Positions 59,036-64,000 of a DNA stretch of 64,000 bases are shown here, in pieces. How positions within the stretch are numbered: position 1 is the first letter of the stretch; each line of letters opens with the position of its first letter. Source of the DNA: Shewanella seohaensis (GTDB lineage Bacteria; Pseudomonadota; Gammaproteobacteria; Enterobacterales; Shewanellaceae); the NCBI RefSeq assembly GCF_025449215.1, contig NZ_CP104900.1, positions 1,116,001 through 1,180,000 on the forward strand. Direction: 5' to 3'. The notes under the pieces are model-generated. The model saw nothing but the letters and a program-made list of their open reading frames with translations. It was not told where the DNA came from and ran no database searches. The translations under genes and the position numbers were made by a program.

Positions 59036-59162
59036 TCAGGCGTCTCTCAATGGCTAAGTTGCCGAGGATGCAGTAGCTATGTGTGCAGTATGTGTGGCCA
59101 CTTAGCCAGCACCACAGCAAATAGTTGCCGTTTGTGCCTTGATATGAGCCTGTTTTTCTTTA

Positions 59163-59196
59163 ACGGCCGCGACCTTAGTTGCGGCCTTTTTACGAT
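59163..59196. terminator. Hairpin between the LysR and MATE genes
   Basis: The arms AACGGCCGCGAC and GTTGCGGCCTTTTT pair imperfectly over CTTA and are followed by a T run on the plus strand. It lies between the convergent ends of the LysR and MATE genes. Confidence 0.6.
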
Positions 59197-59209
59197 AAAT
59201 CTTGCAGAG

Positions 59210-60568
59210 TTAGATTGCGTCGGCGGTTGTGACCTTGGTCGGCTCGCAAATACGCTGCGCAAGATAGTAACAGGCAATCCCCATCAAGAGATTCGTTATC
59301 GGCAGCGCCAGCAATAAGCCTTTCACGCCATCGATATAGGAGCCCAGCGCCGCCAGCGGCAGCATCAGCAGCACTAAGCGGCACAGGTTAATCACTAACG
59401 AGCTCATGGGTCTGTGGTACGCATTGAGCGCCGTGGCAAAGATAATCACTATGCCCAAGGGGCCGTAAGCGCAGGGCAGCACCAGAATATAAAAGCTTAA
59501 CCACTCTAGTACCTGCGGATCGGTACTGAATAAATGGGCGATAGGCTGAGCCAAAAACGCCAGCGGAATATAGAGTAAGGTTTGGAATACTAAGATAAAT
59601 TTAAGCGATAACAGCAGTGCCTGTTTGGCCCTTTGTGGCTGCCCAGCACCGAGGTTTTGCGCGATAAACGGCATTAAGCTCGACGAGAGCGCCATTACTA
59701 CAATCAAGAGCACCGACTCTAAGCGCGTGCCCGCACCAAAGGCCGCGACGGCGCTGTGGTCGATATGCGCCAGCATCGCCATAATCACCGCATTGGCGAG
59801 TGGGTTGATTAAATTCATCAGAGCCGCTGGCTGGGCGATATGGGCGAGCTTACTCCAGTTGGCACGCATTCTATCGATATCAAATGCCGCCCACTCCAAC
59901 ATATTGCGCTTAATAATCAATAAATAACCCGAGAGCGACAGGGCGACCAGCCAGGAGCACAGTGTCGCTATCGCCGCGCCTTGGATCTCTAAGCGCGGAA
60001 ACGGCCCGATACCGAAGATTAATAAAGGGTCGAGAATTAAGTTGATGATCGCCGCCAGCGCCATAATCATCGCGGGGGAGCGGGTATCTCCGGTCGAGCG
60101 TAATCCCTGATTACCCACCATCAATAACACCAACAGTGGCGCACCCACATACCAATACACCATATAGTCGTGGATCAGCGGCAGACTGGTGTCATTGGCA
60201 CCAAGCAAACTAAACAGTGGCTTAATAAAAATGCTACCGAGCGCGGATAAACTGGCGATCAGGATAAAGGTCAGCAGTAGTGCATCGTGCAAAAACACTT
60301 TGGCACGAGGGGCATTGCCCGAGCCAATCAGTCTGCCAAGGTTGGTCGATACGCCAGCGCCAATCCCAATCGCAATACTGGAAATAATCAAAGTAACAGG
60401 AAAGGTAAAACTGATCGCCGCTAAGGCTTCTGTTCCTAACTGGCTGATAAAAAAAGTGTCAGCGAGGCTGAACCCAAGAATGGTGAGAATACCAATCAGG
60501 TTCGGGAGGCTCATATTTAGCAGTACACGACCGATTGGCGCGCTGAGCAGCCCGTGTCTGTCTTTCAT
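59210..60568 (-). CDS. MATE-family multidrug/Na+ antiporter
   Basis: A 452-residue membrane protein with twelve helices in two MATE bundles. Conserved features are the start PIGRVLLNMSLPNLIGILTILGFSLADTFFISQLG, AIGIGAGVSTNLGRLIG, and the second-half helix AFGAGTRLESVLLIVVMALSSSLMPFIAQNLGAGQ. It exports cationic drugs by Na+ or H+ antiport. It lies alone; a T-rich stretch follows its stop on the minus strand near 59165-59200 with a GCGGCC/GGCCGC stem. Confidence 0.9.
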   Translation of the reverse strand: MKDRHGLLSAPIGRVLLNMSLPNLIGILTILGFSLADTFFISQLGTEALAAISFTFPVTLIISSIAIGIGAGVSTNLGRLIGSGNAPRAKVFLHDALLLTFILIASLSALGSIFIKPLFSLLGANDTSLPLIHDYMVYWYVGAPLLVLLMVGNQGLRSTGDTRSPAMIMALAAIINLILDPLLIFGIGPFPRLEIQGAAIATLCSWLVALSLSGYLLIIKRNMLEWAAFDIDRMRANWSKLAHIAQPAALMNLINPLANAVIMAMLAHIDHSAVAAFGAGTRLESVLLIVVMALSSSLMPFIAQNLGAGQPQRAKQALLLSLKFILVFQTLLYIPLAFLAQPIAHLFSTDPQVLEWLSFYILVLPCAYGPLGIVIIFATALNAYHRPMSSLVINLCRLVLLMLPLAALGSYIDGVKGLLLALPITNLLMGIACYYLAQRICEPTKVTTADAI

Positions 60569-60669
60569 GGGGAAATGGTGCCTTGTTTGCGAGCGGAGGC
60601 GGAATTCTAGCAGGATTGTGCTCGCTTGAAAAAACTGACATCAAAAAAATGAATTTTTTTGTAAAGGCA

Positions 60670-60698
60670 CTTGGATCTGGCAGGGGCTAACCCCATAT
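60670..60698 (+). promoter_or_regulatory. Sigma-32-like heat-shock promoter of groESL
   Basis: The -35 element CTTGGAT (60670-60676) and -10 element CCCCATAT (60691-60698) lie 14 bases apart. This closely follows the known RpoH consensus (CTTGAAA, CCCCATNT). The promoter lies 95 bases before groES. Confidence 0.85.
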
Positions 60699-60792
60699 CA
60701 CAGACATCAAAGGGGACGGCGAATACGCTTCCTCTTTTTCATCACAAAATCGCCTCGATTGTTGGGCATTAAATCATTAGGAGAGTCCGTAG

Positions 60793-61083
60793 ATGAATAT
60801 TCGTCCATTACATGACCGCGTCATTGTTAAGCGTTTAGAAGTTGAATCAACTTCAGCCGGTGGCATTGTATTAACCGGTAGCGCCGCTGAAAAATCGACT
60901 CGCGGAGAAGTACTGGCAGTAGGCAACGGCCGTATTCTCGAAAATGGCACTGTAAGACCACTGGATGTGAAAGTAGGTGATGTAGTGATCTTCAATGAAG
61001 GTTACGGTGTGAAGAAAGAAAAAATCGACGGTCAAGAAGTCTTGATCCTGTCAGAAGCTGACCTGATGGCCATCGTAGGTTAA
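60793..61083 (+). CDS. groES: Co-chaperonin GroES
   Basis: A 96-residue co-chaperonin, the usual length, with [15 protein letters not shown] at the start, the mobile GroEL-binding loop in [17 protein letters not shown], and the roof loop region [10 protein letters not shown]. It caps GroEL folding cages. It is the first gene of the groESL operon behind the sigma-32-like promoter, with ribosome site TAGGAGAGTC. The groEL start is 57 bases downstream. Confidence 0.98.
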   Translation: MNIRPLHDRVIVKRLEVESTSAGGIVLTGSAAEKSTRGEVLAVGNGRILENGTVRPLDVKVGDVVIFNEGYGVKKEKIDGQEVLILSEADLMAIVG

Positions 61084-61128
61084 TCCACGACATCAATTCG
61101 ACATTCCAATTAATCATCAAAAATTTAA

Positions 61129-62784
<1,656 letters not shown>

Positions 62785-62950
62785 TCCTAGCTGGTTAAAA
62801 TCGTTTATAGCTGCGTTACTTTGTTACTCGTGTAGAAAAACGCTACACGTCGCAACAAAAAGCCTTGCTCTAAAACGATTTTTCCTGCGCAAAAACATCT
62901 GCGGTCTTTAGCTTAATCGCTTAACACCCAAATAGTTATAAAAGAAAATG

Positions 62951-62990
62951 AAAACCCCGATACTGGCAACAGTATCGGGGTTTTGTTTTT
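62951..62990 (+). terminator. groESL terminator
   Basis: AAAACCCCGATACTG and CAGTATCGGGGTTTT pair over a short loop and are followed by GTTTTT. Confidence 0.92.
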
Positions 62991-63107
62991 GGCGCTGACT
63001 GCGTCAGAGTGTTGATGTTATCTCGGCAGAGATAGATGCTGCGAATGGACTACAGCAGCGCTTTAAGGATTTGGATTCCCTAATTGCTTGCCGCAGGCTC
63101 TCGCACT

Positions 63108-63187
63108 GTTACACCAGTGACTCGCCGTAGATACATCCCTGTAGGCTCTACTAAAACATCCATGTTTTAGAAGGTCACTGGTGCAAC
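63108..63187. repeat. Hairpin element, probable dispersed intergenic repeat
   Basis: GTTACACCAGTGAC (63108-63121) and GTCACTGGTGCAAC (63174-63187) form a 14-bp inverted repeat with one mismatch. The interior carries TACATCCCTGTAGG and AAAACAT CC ATGTTTT, a second hairpin. The look is that of a dispersed element seen in Shewanella-like intergenic DNA; only one copy is in this window. Confidence 0.6.
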
Positions 63188-63339
63188 AATGCCAGTTTTG
63201 GGGTAACCATTGAGTGAAGAGTTACGCCGGTCTTAGGTGTTCGCATTTGAAGTGGATATAAATTTAGGCTTATATCCACTGATAAACAAAACTGCACGAT
63301 TTAAGTTCACCTGCCCTAGAGGATTACTAACACTCGCTT

Positions 63340-64000
63340 CTATAGCTCATAGTGATTCATTGGTACTTGGCTTAGGTTGTCTAGTCGCCATGCGCCTTGT
63401 TCATAGATAAAGCTTAGGCTCTGTAGATCATCTTTAAAGTCATAGCGCTCGTTGGAAGGACTGAGTCTGTCCTTAAACTCAATTTGGATATTTTTATAAC
63501 CATCGGCCAATTTCTGCTGACCTAAATGATTGGGGAGTGTGATAAGGCGAGAGAGGGCGCTATCCAGTTCCTTATCTTGTATTGGCAACTGTTCTTGTTT
63601 AAAGCGCTCGGTAAAAAGGGCGGAGAACTTTTGTTTATCTTTGCTATGACTGTAGGCGGCTAGTGTCCAGTTGGCGAGCACGAGTTCAAACGTGCTGTAG
63701 GCTTGGTTAAGCGCTGCAAAGGGAGTTTTATCCTTGTTAGACAAATAATCTTGGAAGCGAGGGGATGCATTTCGGTAGCTGTCTTTAAGGATTTTGCTGA
63801 TTTCGTCGAGTTTCGGCTGATTGTAGGTTTTAAACTGTGCGGCCAGCGCGTCGATAGCCTCACCTTTTTGCTCCCAGCTTAAGCCGCCCTCACCAATTAC
63901 GCTTAAATCTTTCTTGTGGGGTGTGACTAGTGGTTTGAGATCGGGGTTTTGATTCATGATGTTGCGGATCTTGTCACCAATCCCCTCTATAAAGGCAGTA
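63340..64000 (-). CDS. Unknown helical protein (5' end outside the window)
   Basis: The stop is at 63340. The visible frame reaches an ATG at 63957 but continues open to base 64000 (AFIEGIGDKIRNI before it), so the true start is probably outside the window. The roughly 220 visible residues are charged and helical (EQKGEAIDALAAQFKTYNQPKLDEI, RNASPRFQDYLSNKDKTPF), with a C-terminal part WRLDNLSQVPMNHYEL. It looks like a small periplasmic or tail domain, but I recognise no family. It lies convergent to groESL. Confidence 0.6.
   Translation of the reverse strand, partial: TAFIEGIGDKIRNIMNQNPDLKPLVTPHKKDLSVIGEGGLSWEQKGEAIDALAAQFKTYNQPKLDEISKILKDSYRNASPRFQDYLSNKDKTPFAALNQAYSTFELVLANWTLAAYSHSKDKQKFSALFTERFKQEQLPIQDKELDSALSRLITLPNHLGQQKLADGYKNIQIEFKDRLSPSNERYDFKDDLQSLSFIYEQGAWRLDNLSQVPMNHYEL

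Larger units (their letters stand above)
62785..63339. other. Gene-free interval after groEL
   Basis: A 555-base gap. It contains the groESL terminator (62951-62990) and a hairpin element at 63108-63187. Between 62810 and 62900 there is a partial inverted pattern, CTCGTGTAGAAAAACGCTACACG, around 62826-62848. No ORF is convincing. Confidence 0.55.

Overview
The window looks like a chromosomal segment of a Shewanella-type gammaproteobacterium. The evidence is the metJ / metB-metL / metF methionine block with MetJ boxes, a polysulfide/thiosulfate reductase (psrBC), a thiosulfate-dehydrogenase-type cytochrome pair, uvrA divergent from an MFS gene plus ssb, cutA-dsbD, fxsA and groESL. I recognise families and gene order only; no database search was run. 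There are no rRNA or tRNA genes, no CRISPR array, no transposase and no phage gene.

Layout. 1-1.2 kb: end of a psr/phs-type sulfur reductase operon. 1.3-7.4 kb: TauE/SafE exporter, metJ, metBL and metF under MetJ boxes. 7.5-14.1 kb: a chemoreceptor, a SlyA-type regulator with an HlyD/DUF2955 export pair, and two diheme cytochromes (TsdB/TsdA-like). 14.1-15.8 kb: a multi-hairpin non-coding element followed by an AT-rich accessory patch with one orphan membrane protein. 15.8-24 kb: CWC protein, TPR/TonB-C protein, hydratase, EamA transporter, HAD hydrolase, and a dkgB / LysR / MFS group sharing an 18-bp motif. 24-33 kb: deaD, M28 peptidase, uvrA, yajR, ssb. 33-45 kb: a broken Imm11/DUF1629 gene, M16 peptidase, DUF4397 lipoprotein, mltD, an LRR-protein kinase, a 33-aa ORF, a SEL1-repeat protein and a quinone oxidoreductase. 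45-53 kb: galM, galK, a CPA2 antiporter, dsbD, cutA, fxsA. 53-60.6 kb: RND efflux pump with divergent LysR, and a MATE pump. 60.7-62.8 kb: groESL behind a sigma-32-like promoter. 63.3-64 kb: a partial unknown gene.

The dominant oddity is data quality or decay. Twelve genes (psrC, the MCP, HlyD, tsdA, the Imm11-like gene, mltD, the quinone oxidoreductase, a small acidic protein, galK, the CPA2 antiporter, fxsA and the RND permease) each carry one single-base length change at a short homopolymer. Eleven are one base short and one is one base long. Correcting that base restores a normal-length family member in all but the Imm11-like gene, which also has an in-frame stop. Uncorrected sequencing error is the simplest explanation, and the listed proteins should be read with the correction in mind.

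The best leads for something new are: the LRR-kinase / 33-aa ORF / SEL1-repeat cluster (40.3-43.6 kb), whose last two ORFs overlap as ATGA; the AT-rich orphan at 14.8 kb beside a structured repeat; the 17-bp perfect inverted repeat over the slyA promoter, made of two SlyA-like palindromes; and the 18-bp motif shared by the dkgB and lysR-MFS promoters. None of these is proven to be a new system.
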